NCBI RefSeq assembly: GCF_963576675.1
Contig: NC_088913.1
Span: 14,335,001 to 14,399,000, forward strand
From: Euphorbia lathyris
Lineage: Eukaryota; Streptophyta; Magnoliopsida; Malpighiales; Euphorbiaceae
DNA: 64,000 nt
Direction of reading: 5' to 3'
Part shown: positions 42,525 to 52,520 of the stretch, piece by piece
How the letters are laid out: every line of letters starts with the position of its first letter
Numbering within the stretch: the stretch's first letter is position 1
Made by a program: the position numbers and the translations under genes
Notes under the pieces: model-generated
Told to the model about the DNA's origin: nothing
Database searches by the model: none
The model's input: only the letters and a program-made list of their open reading frames with translations

Positions 42525-43350
42525 TAAACTTCACACATAGCTATTTCAGATTAAAAATGACTTGGAACAAAATCTCAATAGTAATATAAAAGAAAAGGGT
42601 AAATTACACCCATGGTCACTGAACTTTGTTCGTTTTCACTGTATAGTTACTGGACTTCAAAACCTAATATAAAAACCACTGAATTTTACCTTTTATATCA
42701 TGACATTTAACTCCTTTTTTTTATGTTGTAATTCATCTCCTTATCTCCTCTTTTTACTTAATATTAGTAACTTTTCCTTCATATACCACGTGCTTGACAA
42801 TATTTAAATAATAAAATTAAAATAATAATTTGCTAATATCAAATTTACTTTTATATTTAATTACTCCATCATTGAACATAATAGCAGAGGCTTTTGTGGA
42901 AGCTTTGCAACACCTCTTTAAAATATATACACAGAATGGCTTTTTTATTCCACAATCCGAATGGTTTTTTATTTATTCCAACAATAAGAATGGCTTAAAA
43001 TATATATGAAAAGAGAACAAAAATAAAAGAAAGTAAAAACATGATGAATCTTAATCTCATATTAATTGCTGAATGAAATATATATAATCGAAAATCATAA
43101 AATGAATATCAATCTCAGATTCTTCAAACATGAATATACCTTCCGCATCTTTCACTTGATTCAACAAACCCAAGCTTGGTTCGTCTAGGTAATACATTTA
43201 CCTCTGTGGCAACTTACAAGATCGATGATATCGGGGTCTTTGCACAACATCAACTTTCGCGCAACTATTCAATAGAGTAATAAAATGGTTAGAAGGTATA
43301 AAAATAAGCAGCATTCAAAAACATTCTTGTCATAATCTGCAGAATCAAAA
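42525..43350. other. 3' flank of gene C'
   Basis: Duplicate of 9264-10085 with small differences, for example 'acacagaatggc' near 42931 that copy A lacks. No gene. Confidence 0.45.
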
Positions 43351-44610
43351 TTACCTAGACCCGACATTATACACCTTCACATTCTGTCCCGATAGAACAT
43401 GTTTGAGTGAAACAAAGCTTGGAATATGAGCAATTGCTTCGACTTTGGAATCTATCTTACATTGGCAGACCTTCAAAAATCTCAATTCATTTTCTTTTGG
43501 ATCCATGTACACTAAAGCATCTTCACCGGAGTTAAACATCAGTAATGCCCCATCATTCATGTACTTAATGGGTCGAAACCTGGCATAATATCGTCTTTGT
43601 CTAGAATACATGTGATCAAAGGAGAAAACTTTAGACCACACTTTTTCGGTACCATTATCTTTCATTGTCCAAACATGAACACCAGACTCAAGAACCTCGC
43701 ATATGCAGAGTTCTCCCCCTAATACTCCCACATTGTTATAAGGTTTATTCAGTGGTGGTGCTGAAAGTGATCCAAAACGTTCCTTCTCAATGTCAAAACT
43801 AAATATAGATAATGGTTTTAAATAAGAAGACCAATAAAGAAAACCATTCAAATAAGCAGGAGGGTGCGCAGGCATTGCCTGGGTGAAAAAGTCAATGTTT
43901 TTCCATGTTTTTGTACCAAGAATATGTACTTCAGCTTCATTACCAAGAGGGATGTCTCGCTTAGACATTCTTATCACTTTATATTGGTTAGTCGCAGGAC
44001 TAAAACCAAAACCATAATTTATTTTATTCCAACCAAACTCAATCATCTTAGGCACTCGAGGAAGGTTAATACACTCACCTGTAACAGGATTGCAAACAAT
44101 AGGACGATGTCTATCAGATAGATTGGGCGAGAAAAGCAAGCCGTTGCATGTAACTATACCATGTCCATTGTGATGTTTCATGAGCCCGTATATTTTAGGG
44201 ACTTCAAATCTGGCTTCAATTTTATCATGAACAGTGGAGACACATCCAGGCTTAGACAAGGTATGATCACACATCCCAAGATTGAGCTCAAAGTCATCCT
44301 TATTTGGCTGCATAAGATGAACCATTTTCGACCCATTTCTACTATATGAGGTTCGAATCAAAGGATAAACCTCAGCATGATCAAAATGGAGGTTTGCAAA
44401 TTCAGGATCTGAAACTATATCATACCACGTTTTGCATACACATTTCAATACAAAAATTCCCTTAATTGACACCCTAATTAGGATATTTAGCTGAACATCC
44501 TTCGGGAGATCAGAAAATAAAGAACCTGAATATGGAGTCTCTACTTGACTAACTTCTTCTGTTTGTTTTCTACCTCTCGTTGTATCCGAAGAAATCCTTT
44601 TTCTTTTCAT
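43351..44610 (-). CDS. F-box protein with FBA-type C-terminal domain (gene C')
   Basis: A 419-residue duplicate of gene C, intact from MKRKRISSD to the stop, with the same atypical RVSIK in the F-box. Four residues differ from C: Q to E in KQTE[E]VSQ, F to C in CNPVTGE[C]INLP, K to Q in YSR[Q]RRYY, and R to G in YNV[G]SR. The Phe-to-Cys change falls in the most conserved FBA motif. Upstream its leader intron has gained a plastid fragment, and a Copia element in the same orientation sits at the start of the leader. Transcription may therefore be lost or start in the LTR. Confidence 0.87.
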   Translation of the reverse strand: MKRKRISSDTTRGRKQTEEVSQVETPYSGSLFSDLPKDVQLNILIRVSIKGIFVLKCVCKTWYDIVSDPEFANLHFDHAEVYPLIRTSYSRNGSKMVHLMQPNKDDFELNLGMCDHTLSKPGCVSTVHDKIEARFEVPKIYGLMKHHNGHGIVTCNGLLFSPNLSDRHRPIVCNPVTGECINLPRVPKMIEFGWNKINYGFGFSPATNQYKVIRMSKRDIPLGNEAEVHILGTKTWKNIDFFTQAMPAHPPAYLNGFLYWSSYLKPLSIFSFDIEKERFGSLSAPPLNKPYNNVGVLGGELCICEVLESGVHVWTMKDNGTEKVWSKVFSFDHMYSRQRRYYARFRPIKYMNDGALLMFNSGEDALVYMDPKENELRFLKVCQCKIDSKVEAIAHIPSFVSLKHVLSGQNVKVYNVGSR

Positions 44611-44632
44611 GATTATTTGGGAAGCTACGATA

Positions 44633-45159
44633 CTGAAACAAAACACAAATGACATTATCAGCCCACTGAATTCAAAATGCTCAAAAACCAAATAAAAATA
44701 AACGAATTAACTGAAGCATAATCGTGAGAAGAAACAGTGCAAAGAGAAGAGATGGTCTGAACTCTATTGAAATTGCTAAAAAGAAAACCCTAATTAATTG
44801 AAATCAAAGAATTCATAGAATGGTAAAAATCTCATAAAGAAGAGGATTGCTCATTTATTAATTTCACTTAAGTTAATTTGAATTGCAACATATAAGATAG
44901 AATATCCAAAATCAATTCCAACGAGACTTCTTTAGTGTATCTGTATTTATCAAATCTGTTCCTATCTAACGGAACGCTATTGGATCAAATGACAAAGGCA
45001 TTGTTGAGAAAAAGATGGCTTTTTCCGGATGAAATTAATCGTATATATTAGGAACACTAAATGAATAGAATAGTCAAATAAAAATCGTGAGAAAGAACAC
45101 TCCAAACAGAATAAATTTTTACCGGAAAAACCAGAAGCTCTCTATTCCGAACTCTGATA
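44633..45159 (-). promoter_or_regulatory. Leader and predicted 490-bp intron of gene C', disrupted upstream
   Basis: Same donor (CCG|GTAAAAATT at 45122) and acceptor (TTTGTTTCAG near 44633) as gene C. The intron is longer by a ~189-bp plastid-derived insert. The leader exon is cut about 35 bp above the donor by the Copia element. Confidence 0.5.
44846..45034 (+). other. ycf2: Nuclear insert of plastid DNA: ycf2 fragment
   Basis: This ~189-bp block is absent from copy A, where 'aagaagagg' runs directly into 'cttaatcg'. From 44896, 46 codons read open in one frame with the sequence style of the plastid Ycf2 C-terminal region, ending RKRWLFPDE and including [11 protein letters not shown] and [12 protein letters not shown]. 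The first ~50 bp is not assigned. It is a NUPT (nuclear plastid DNA), not a functional gene, and lies in the leader intron of C', antisense to that gene. Confidence 0.8.
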
Positions 45160-45329
45160 TGTAACAATATGATTCTCAGTAATTGTTATTGATGATAAGT
45201 TTAGTATTTATACAGAATACAGTTTACTCTAGGTAAACAACTATAGTCAACAAACTAACCTATATTCTAGGCTAGAGATAAGTAACAGAATAAATACAGA
45301 TAAGTAATAACTAAATATATAGTCTAATA
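45160..45329 (-). repeat. 3' LTR of the Copia element, next to the leader of gene C'
   Basis: 170 bp. It contains a TATA motif (TGTATAAATACTAA on the minus strand, about 45205-45212). The LTR lies directly upstream of C' in the same orientation, so transcripts starting here would run into the C' leader exon and its splice donor. Confidence 0.9.
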
Positions 45330-48300
45330 CACCCCCGTAGTCGAAAGGTTCGGAGGGCGAACATTGAGGCTATTCCGAAAATCTTCAAATAGTGTCGATG
45401 GTAGACCCTTGGTAAAGATGTCAGCAATTTGATAACGAGAAGACACATGGATGACACGGACTTCTCCTTTGGCAACTCGTTCTCGGACAAAGTGAATGTC
45501 CATTTCCACATGTTTGGTGCGATGGTGCTGAACCGGGTTGCCTGTCAAATATACGGCGCTGATGTTGTCACAGTACACTAGTGAAGATTTCTGAATTGGG
45601 CAGCCAAGTTCCAACAACAGGTTTCGGATCCAGCATGTCTCAGACACGACGTTGGCAACGCCGCGATATTCGGCTTCTGCGCTGGAGCGGGACAGCGTTG
45701 GCTGTCTTTTTGCGGACCATGATATGAGATTGTCTCCTAGGAATACACAGTAGCCTGATGTTGATCGGTGAGTGTCGGGACAGCCTGCCCAATCGGCATC
45801 CATATATGATATCAATTGACTGAGAGGAGATGCTAGAAGTGTGAGGCCGAACTCAATAGTTCCTTTAACATACCGGAGGATGCGTTTAAGGGCAGCCATG
45901 TGTGTTGTTTTGGGATTGTGCATGAATAGGCATACCTGCTGAACCGCATATGAGATGTCAGGTCGGGTAAGAGTGAGGTACTGAAGTGCACCAGCCAATC
46001 TTCTATATTCAGTTGGGTCATGATAAGCAGAACCAGAAGAGATACTGAGCTTTTGCTTGGTGTCCACTGGAGTGGTAGCCGGATTGCACGAGCTGAGTCC
46101 GGCTTTTGCAATGATGTCGGAAGCATACTTTCGCTGAGAAAGGAAAAGAGAGCCTGGAGAGTGAGTTACTGATATTCCCAAAAAATAATGCAGAGGACCC
46201 AAGTCTTTCATTGCAAATTCGGAACTCAATTGGGACATTATGGAAGCCTGAAGTGTGTCAGACGAGGTTATTAACACTATATCATCAACATATAGAAGAA
46301 GATAAGCTGTGTCCGAGCCTTGTTTGTAAACAAAAAGTGAGCTGTCAGATATGCTATTGGAGAACCCAATTTTGAGAACAAAGTTAGCAAAACGCTGATA
46401 CCAGGCCCGAGGTGCCTGTTTGAGGCCGTATAATGATTTCTGTAGCAGGCAGACATGATCAGGATACCTGGAATCCCGAAAACCCAATGGTTGATGCATG
46501 TATACTGTTTCATGAAGATCCCCATGCAAGAAAGCATTTTTGACGTCTAATTGCCGAATTTTCCAATTTTTAGACAACGCTATGCTGAGGACAGCACGAA
46601 TAGTGGCTGGTTTAACCACAGGGCTAAATGTTTCACCACAATCAATCCCTGGCGGCTGTCCTGAACCATTTCCAACCAATCTTGCTTTATATCTCTCAAA
46701 GGAGCCATCTGACTTTGTTTTGTGCCTGAAAATCCACCAACTACGAATAATGTTAGCACATTTTGGACGGGGTACAAGTACCCACGTCTTATTTTGAATA
46801 AGAGCCTCAAATTCATCAGTCATAGCTTGTATCCAGTTTGGATCACTTAATGCAAGAGCGGGTGATTTTGGAATAGGAGATATGGGAGATTGGGTTAAGA
46901 CAGAGAGATTTAGCATGCGACGGGGTTTGTGGATTCCATGTTGGGCTCTTGTTGTCATTTTGTGAGTAGTAGGAACCTGTAATTGAGGAGAGATGACAGG
47001 ATTATCAGAAGATGTTTGTGGTGCAGTGGAGGAGGATGGGGAAGGTGAGACTGACTCGAAGGATTCTGTTTGCGCTGTGCGCACGGACGATGGTGCGACT
47101 GGACTGATATTGCGCGATGAGACCGGAGATGACATTGACGGACTGATTAAATTCGACGGGACAGCAGAGGATACAGACTGATTAATGGGAGTGGACTTAG
47201 AGACAGACGACGCGGATTGATTCGACACGACAGGGGACGACGACGCTGATTGGTTTGACACGATAGGAGACGATACGATTGACTCGGGGCTGACAGAATT
47301 TTGAGAATGAACAGCAGGTAGAAAATTGTTGTCCGACGCGGAATGAATTGGAGGGGAGGGATCGCGATTTTGAGGCGCGGTAGAAAACGGAAGTGTGGAT
47401 TCGTCAAATACAACATGTCGGGAGATTATGATTTTGTTCTTAGACAAGTCCAGACACTTATAGCCTCTATGATTAGATGGATAGCCTAAGAATACACATG
47501 GATGAGAACGAGATTCAAGCTTATTTCGTGTTTGGGATGGAATTAGAGGGAAGCAAAGGCATCCGAAGACGCGCAGGTGGGAGTATGTAGGTTCCTGGTG
47601 ATATAGAATTTTGGTTGGTGATTGATATCCTAGAACCTTGTGAGGATATATATTTAGAAGATAGGTTGCTAATTCGAGGGCATGGTGCCAGAATTTAAGT
47701 GGAATGGAGGCATGATGCATGACTGTTCTAATCAGATTATTAATGGTGCGGATGGTGCGTTCTGATTTTCCATTTTGAGGTGAGGTGTACGGACATGAGA
47801 ACCGGAATTGTATGCCGTTAGTTTGACAAAATTGTTTGAAAGAATTATTATTGAATTCACCCCCATTGTCACACTGAAAAACTTTAATTTCTCTTTCAAA
47901 CTGAGTTCTGACATATGACCGAAAGATAAGAAAAACGGAATATACTTATGATTTGTGAGCTAACGGAAAGGTCCATAGAAAATTAGTGTAAGAATCGAGA
48001 AATAGAACATAAAAACGATGACCACCCGAGCTAAGAGCGGGTGATGTCCAGATATCACTATGAATTAAATCGAATGGCATACAAGCAAAATTGTTCGAGG
48101 ACTGAAAAGGTAATTTTACTTGTTTTCCATTAATACATGAAGAACAAACAGAAGAATCCTTAACTTTATTACAAGAAATTAAATTCTTATTGACCAGGGC
48201 GTTCAAAATAGGAGGCCCTGGATGACCTAATCTATGATGTCAGACGGCGGAAGATAAAGCAGTAAAAGCAGAGTGAGACGACGATGAATTGGGGAAGCTA

Positions 48301-49766
48301 GAGGTGACTGGATATAGATTGCCGGAGCTTTTACATCTCATGATAATATTGCCCGTCCGTAAATCCTTCACAGAAAAACCGAAAGGATCAAATTCCACAG
48401 AAACTTGGTTATCTTTAGTAAATTGACGGACAGAAATAAGATTTTTGATAAGATGAGGTGCATGCAAGACATTGGTTAACTTTAAAGGGTGATGTTTAGA
48501 AGCTAAAGTTGCATTACCAGATCCACAAACAGGCATACAATGACCATTACCGACAATTATGGTTTCATTGAGACTCGAATTAAAATAAGAAGTGAGTGTA
48601 CCTTTGTCGGCTGTCATGTGTGATGTAGCTCCTGTGTCCATGTGCCACTGATCAGAAGGTGGAGTTAGTGTCATGGTGTGCATAGCTTCAGCAATATCTG
48701 TAGGCACATATGATGGTGATTCCATATGGAGGTGTGCTTGTTGCATGTGAGGACGTGGTCCTAGAATACCAGACTGAGACGGTTGCCTGCCTGATGTGGG
48801 ATAGGGGCAAGGAGGAGATGCCCATGATTGCGGCGGTGCCCAAGGGTAAGTATATCCCCAAGGAGGAATAGCAGCAGGGCGATAGTGCGGTGGCTGAGAT
48901 GATCGGTGGTGGTGTCTGCCGCCTCTACCGCGATAGGGACGGCCACCGTGTCTGCCGCCGCGGTACGAGGAGGAGCCGCGATATTGCGCAGGTCGGTAAG
49001 ACTGGTGTTGCGGCGGCGGAACAGTAGTGTCACCAGACGACACAGTTAATGCAACAGGTTCGGACGGAGGGAGATTCTTATGGGCATGAGCAGTTTCCTC
49101 TAGAATCAGCATAGATCGAGCTCTCTGAAAAGTGGGAAGGGGATCTCCATGTCTAATTTGAGTGCCGACAGTATCATACGCGTCAGTCAGACCGGATATA
49201 AGCTGTAACACCATCTGATCATTGGTAACCGGGCAATCCACATTTGATAATTGATCAGATAGGGATTTGAGGTGCTGACAGTATGTGGAGATATCAGAAT
49301 AGTCACTGAGTTTGGTTTTGGAGAACTCTTGTTGAAGAAATAGAGCCCGAGAATTTTTGTTGTCTGAGAAAATCTCCTGAAGATGGCTCTAGGCCCTGGC
49401 GGCTGTGGAGTCGGCTACAATAATAGTATGTAGAAGGTCAAAGGAGATGGTGCTATAGATCCATTGAAGAACAACAGCATCAATACGAGTCCAGAGAGCA
49501 GGATTGGATTGTTTGAGAGTATTAGCGGAAGGGTCTGTCGGTGAGGGAGGAAGTATGTGGTCTAGGACCTCAAATGCCGTGGCATGGAGTTTGAATAGAG
49601 CCGCCCAAGTAGGGTAATGTCCCTTTTCTATGTCGAGGGTTATTTTGATGAAGGTAGATATGTTGGATACGGTGAGGGAGGGATGGTGACTAGGGTTTGT
49701 GTCTGTGGTGCTAAGGTTAGAGTTTGTGCTGTTGAGGTTCGAGTTTGTGCTCTGATACCATGTCAT
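45324..49766 (-). pseudogene. Copia gag-pol polyprotein with three nonsense codons
   Basis: In order: gag (49766 to ~48700; WYQSTNSNLN start, long Arg/Gly-rich stretch GGRHGGRPYRGRGGR); protease DTGATSHM near 48640; GAG-pre-integrase HHRLGHPG and CSSCINGKQ; integrase (DLIHSDIWTS, CDNGGEFNN, SPQNGKSER); reverse transcriptase (RQLDVKNAFLHGDL, LLLYVDDIVLI); RNase H (DADWAGCPDTHRSTSGYCVF, SSAEAEYR, DNISAVYL, TKHVEMDIHFVRE). The whole length is in one frame without frameshift. It is broken only by TAG at 49389-49391, TGA at 48240-48242 and TAA at 47946-47948. Each is one C-to-T or G-to-A step from the Trp, Trp or Gln expected in context. The element is inactive but young. Confidence 0.93.
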
Positions 49767-49977
49767 GGAACCGATTGAACTAAAAGCTCAAGCTGATAGT
49801 GAAGGCCCAATCATAGATCTTATATTATTCTCCGACACACCCCCATATGCAAATGCCCATTGGGCTTGCAGCGTGCACAACACAGGCCCATCCCGCCATG
49901 TGTTTTTAATTCCACACGTTAATGAGGTTGCCGGGACTCGAACTCTCGACCGTTTGGTCCTAGAGGCTCTGATACCA
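49761..49977 (-). mobile_element. TRIM-like segment between the Copia LTR and gag
   Basis: On the minus strand the order is Copia 5' LTR, PBS (49966-49977), ~128 bp internal sequence ending in a purine-rich tract (ATGGGGGTG), a 77-bp LTR-like unit (49761-49837, TGTCGGAG...CATGACA), then a second PBS TGGTATCAGAGC (49749-49760), then gag. A short LTR with polypurine tract before it and PBS after it is the layout of a TRIM retroelement whose own 5' LTR is missing. The gag ATG at 49766 lies in the end of this short LTR. Confidence 0.6.
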
Positions 49978-50147
49978 TGTAACAATATGATTCTCAGTGA
50001 TTGTTATTGATGATAAGTTTAGTATTTATACAGAATACAGTTTACTCTAGGTAAACAACTATAGTCAACAAACTAACCTATATTCTAGGCTAGAGATAAG
50101 TAACAAAATAAATACAGATAAGTAATAACTAAATACATAGTCTAATA
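49978..50147 (-). repeat. 5' LTR of the Copia element
   Basis: 170 bp, directly followed (minus strand) by the PBS. It differs from the 3' LTR at three positions (near 50000, 50106 and 50136). Confidence 0.93.
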
Positions 50148-50245
50148 TGATAAACCTCAGTAGAGTAAACGAGGTTTAGGAAGAAGAAAGGATTTCGTAT
50201 TTTTAAAATAAGGAACGAGATCGTATGGTAAGAAGAAGATTATAT

Positions 50246-50390
50246 GCCAATGAGGGTTGGTCCGAGTGGTAAGGCGTTGAACTTCTGCTTGAAAGGTTTG
50301 AGGTTCGATTCCCCACTGTTCTTTTTCTTTTTCTCCATAGCTTCTTCTTCTAAATTGGATTTCCTTTTCTGAAATTTGAAGGTAAATAGT
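50246..50390 (+). mobile_element. tRNA-derived SINE-like sequence
   Basis: A-box TGGTCCGAGTGG and a perfect B-box GGTTCGATTCC lie ~40 bp apart, followed by a pyrimidine-rich stretch (TTCTTTTTCTTTTTCTCC). Flanking bases do not fold into a full tRNA cloverleaf by eye, so a SINE head or tRNA relic is more likely than a functional tRNA. It replaces sequence present in copy A after 'aagaag'. No clear target duplication was found. Confidence 0.5.
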
Positions 50391-50568
50391 AAAGGGTAAT
50401 TTAGTAATTTCCGAAGTCATAAACGCTAAAAAATCTAACAAACACACGGAAGGACTAAACAGTTCACTGAGAAAAAGGTTATGGACCTTACAATGTGTTT
50501 TTGAAAATACAGGAACTAAACAGTGTGTTTTATCAAAATATAGGGACTAATAAATTAATTACCCTTTA
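50391..50568. mobile_element. MITE end related to family 4
   Basis: Begins AAAGGGTAATTTAG and ends with the inverted AATTAATTACCCTTT. The right arm 'ggaccttacaatgtgttttt' matches 13740-13830. Confidence 0.5.
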
Positions 50569-50620
50569 ATTTTTTAATGCAAAAAAAAAACTTATCTACG
50601 TAATGATACGCTGAAATTAG

Positions 50621-51096
50621 GCTTTAAAGCATTTTTTGACCCCTGACCTATCCAAAATTTGTGTATTTGGCCCCTGACCTATTATTTGGTCATATTTGGC
50701 CCCTAACCTATCAAATTAGATAAAATCCAACCCATATTGAATGAAAAATTAATTGTGTTGAAAAATTAACGGCAGTAACCAATACAAAAATGACACATGA
50801 CACAAATAAAATTAATTTTCACTTTATTGGAACTCTAGAAAAAATTTTAGGATTTTTTTACTGTGTAAAATAATTACTATTGACATTTCTAGTTGAAAAT
50901 TAATTTTATTTATGTGTCATGTGTCGTTTTTGTATTGGTGACTACTGTTAATTTTCTAACAAAGTTAATTTTCCATTAAATATGGGTTGAATTTTATCTA
51001 ATTTGATAAGTCAATGGTCAAATGTGATCAAATAATAGATAATGGGTTAAATGCACAAATTTTAGATAGGTCAAAGACCAAAAGGTACTTTAAGCC
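50621..51096. mobile_element. Mutator-like MITE of family 1, 476 bp
   Basis: The ends GGCTTTAAAGCATTTTTTGAC and, inverted, GGCTTAAAGTACCTTTTGG extend as ~110-bp inverted arms. The exact 9-bp duplication CTGAAATTA flanks it (50612-50620 and 51097-51105), and copy A has the empty site near 12430. Confidence 0.92.
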
Positions 51097-51886
51097 CTGA
51101 AATTACTGTCGTTCTCCTTTAATATTTTGTTTTTGCCCCTGAATTTAACCAAAAGAACTTGATTAGCCCCCTTAAATTTCGAACTGTTTTGATATCCCTC
51201 TCAACTTACATAAAATATTCAGTTAGACTTCTAAACTTGCGTAAAATGTAATCAATTGATTATTCGGCCGCAAAAAAAGTAAGTTAAATTTGGAATATAT
51301 ATTCCACGCATCTTAGAATGTTACTACATAATTAAAAAAATAGATTAAAAATGAAGTTATTGCTTGCTCGCACTAGTACAGAAATGGCCTACGGTCACGC
51401 CTTATTAGCTACGGTTGTTTGCAAAACCGTGGCTACAGGTAATTGGGGTCGGTTATTTAAAAAACCGACTCAAATAATTTGAGCATTAAAGTTAGTTTTT
51501 TGAAAAAACCGACTCTAAATGTGATTTTTTAAAAATGGCGCGCGGTTTGGACAGTCATTAGTGTCGGTTCTTCTTAAACCGAAGCTAATGACCCAACAAT
51601 TATCCTCGGTTTAAATATAAATCGAAGCCAATGAACCAGTAATTAGCATCGGTTCAGGTTGAACCGACCCCAATTACTAGGGTTAATGGCATCGGTTCAT
51701 TGAGAACCGATCCCAATTACTCTTTAGAGTCGGTTAATTAAAAAACCGACTCTAAAGATTCAAACATACCGTAACCTATTGTTCTCCCCTTCCTCTTTCT
51801 CTCTTTGCGCCTAATTTTAGCAGCTATCCTCCTTTCCCTGTTTAAGTCGAAAATTGATTCTACTCTTAAGCAGCCGTCGACTCTAA

Positions 51887-52285
51887 CAATTTGTTTAGGA
51901 GTTTAGAGGTTAATGGAGGTGAGAGTTAAAAGAGGTAATGGAAAGGGAAGGGAAGTGATGAAATGGAAAGTTAAAAGTTAACCTTGTTTGGGAGCTTATA
52001 GAATGTAAATGAGGTTAAATGTTTAACCTTGTTTGGGAGTTTAAATATGGAGAGGAATGCAGATTAAATTTACACTGCAGAGACAAGAAATTTTAAAAAA
52101 GTTTATGTTACTCCCATTAACCCCCAATTTGGAGGTTGGAGTTTGGAGGTTAGAGGAAGTAAAGATTTAACCCCATTAACCTCCATTTATTTACTCTCAA
52201 AAAATAACTCCCAAACAAGATTAACTTAATATTTAGCCTTCCATTACTCCCATTTACTCCCATTAACCTCCTCCCAAACAAGGGC
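51887..52285. mobile_element. Tourist-like MITE nested in the CACTA element
   Basis: Same family as 32798-33192 but inverted, flanked by TAA on both sides, with decayed left terminus CAATTTGTTTAGGAG. Confidence 0.75.
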
Positions 52286-52404
52286 TAAAGATTCAAATAT
52301 CAACTATAACCTATTGTTCTCCCCCTTTCTATTTCTCTCTTTGCGCAACCCATTAACAGCTCTTCTCCTTTTTCTCCTTTGCGTCGAAATTTGAGTTTCA
52401 TAAG

Positions 52405-52520
52405 CAGCAGCTCGTTTGAAGTTTCAGGCGTTGACTGGGTTTTGTTGTTTTCGATTTGGCAGCAGCAGCTCGTTTGAAGTTTCAGGCGTTGACTGGGTTT
52501 TGTTGTTTTCGATTTGGCAG
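52405..52520. repeat. 58-bp perfect or near-perfect tandem duplication
   Basis: Two adjacent units sharing 'gctcgtttgaagtttcaggc' and ending 'tcgatttggcag'. It is followed by a loose Phe/Ser-rich repeat region 52700-52850 ('gttcgtattcattc', 'ctggttt'). The frames over it are repetitive and hydrophobic, and I do not consider them genes. Confidence 0.85.

Larger units (their letters stand above)
45160..50147 (-). mobile_element. Full-length Copia retrotransposon, 4988 bp
   Basis: Two 170-bp LTRs (45160-45329 and 49978-50147) differ at three sites, all transitions. Flanking 5-bp duplication TGATA is at 45155-45159 and 50148-50152, and copy A preserves the empty site. On the coding strand the LTR begins TATTAG and ends GTTACA, so the termini are TA...CA rather than TG...CA. 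The PBS TGGTATCAGAGC (49966-49977, minus) adjoins the 5' LTR. One continuous frame of ~1,480 codons encodes the polyprotein, with three nonsense codons. The lineage is probably Ale/Retrofit-like from the short LTR and Arg/Gly-rich gag without a zinc knuckle, but this is inference. Confidence 0.95.

Noticed and set aside
1527..44610. Claim that this is the self-incompatibility S-locus
   Set aside because: Tandem FBA-type F-box genes occur widely in plant genomes and no S-RNase or other S-determinant is visible. It is kept only as a testable idea.
47147..47416. Open frame inside the Copia gag-pol region in another frame
   Set aside because: It is a Ser/Pro-rich shadow of the polyprotein linker and shows no domain of its own.
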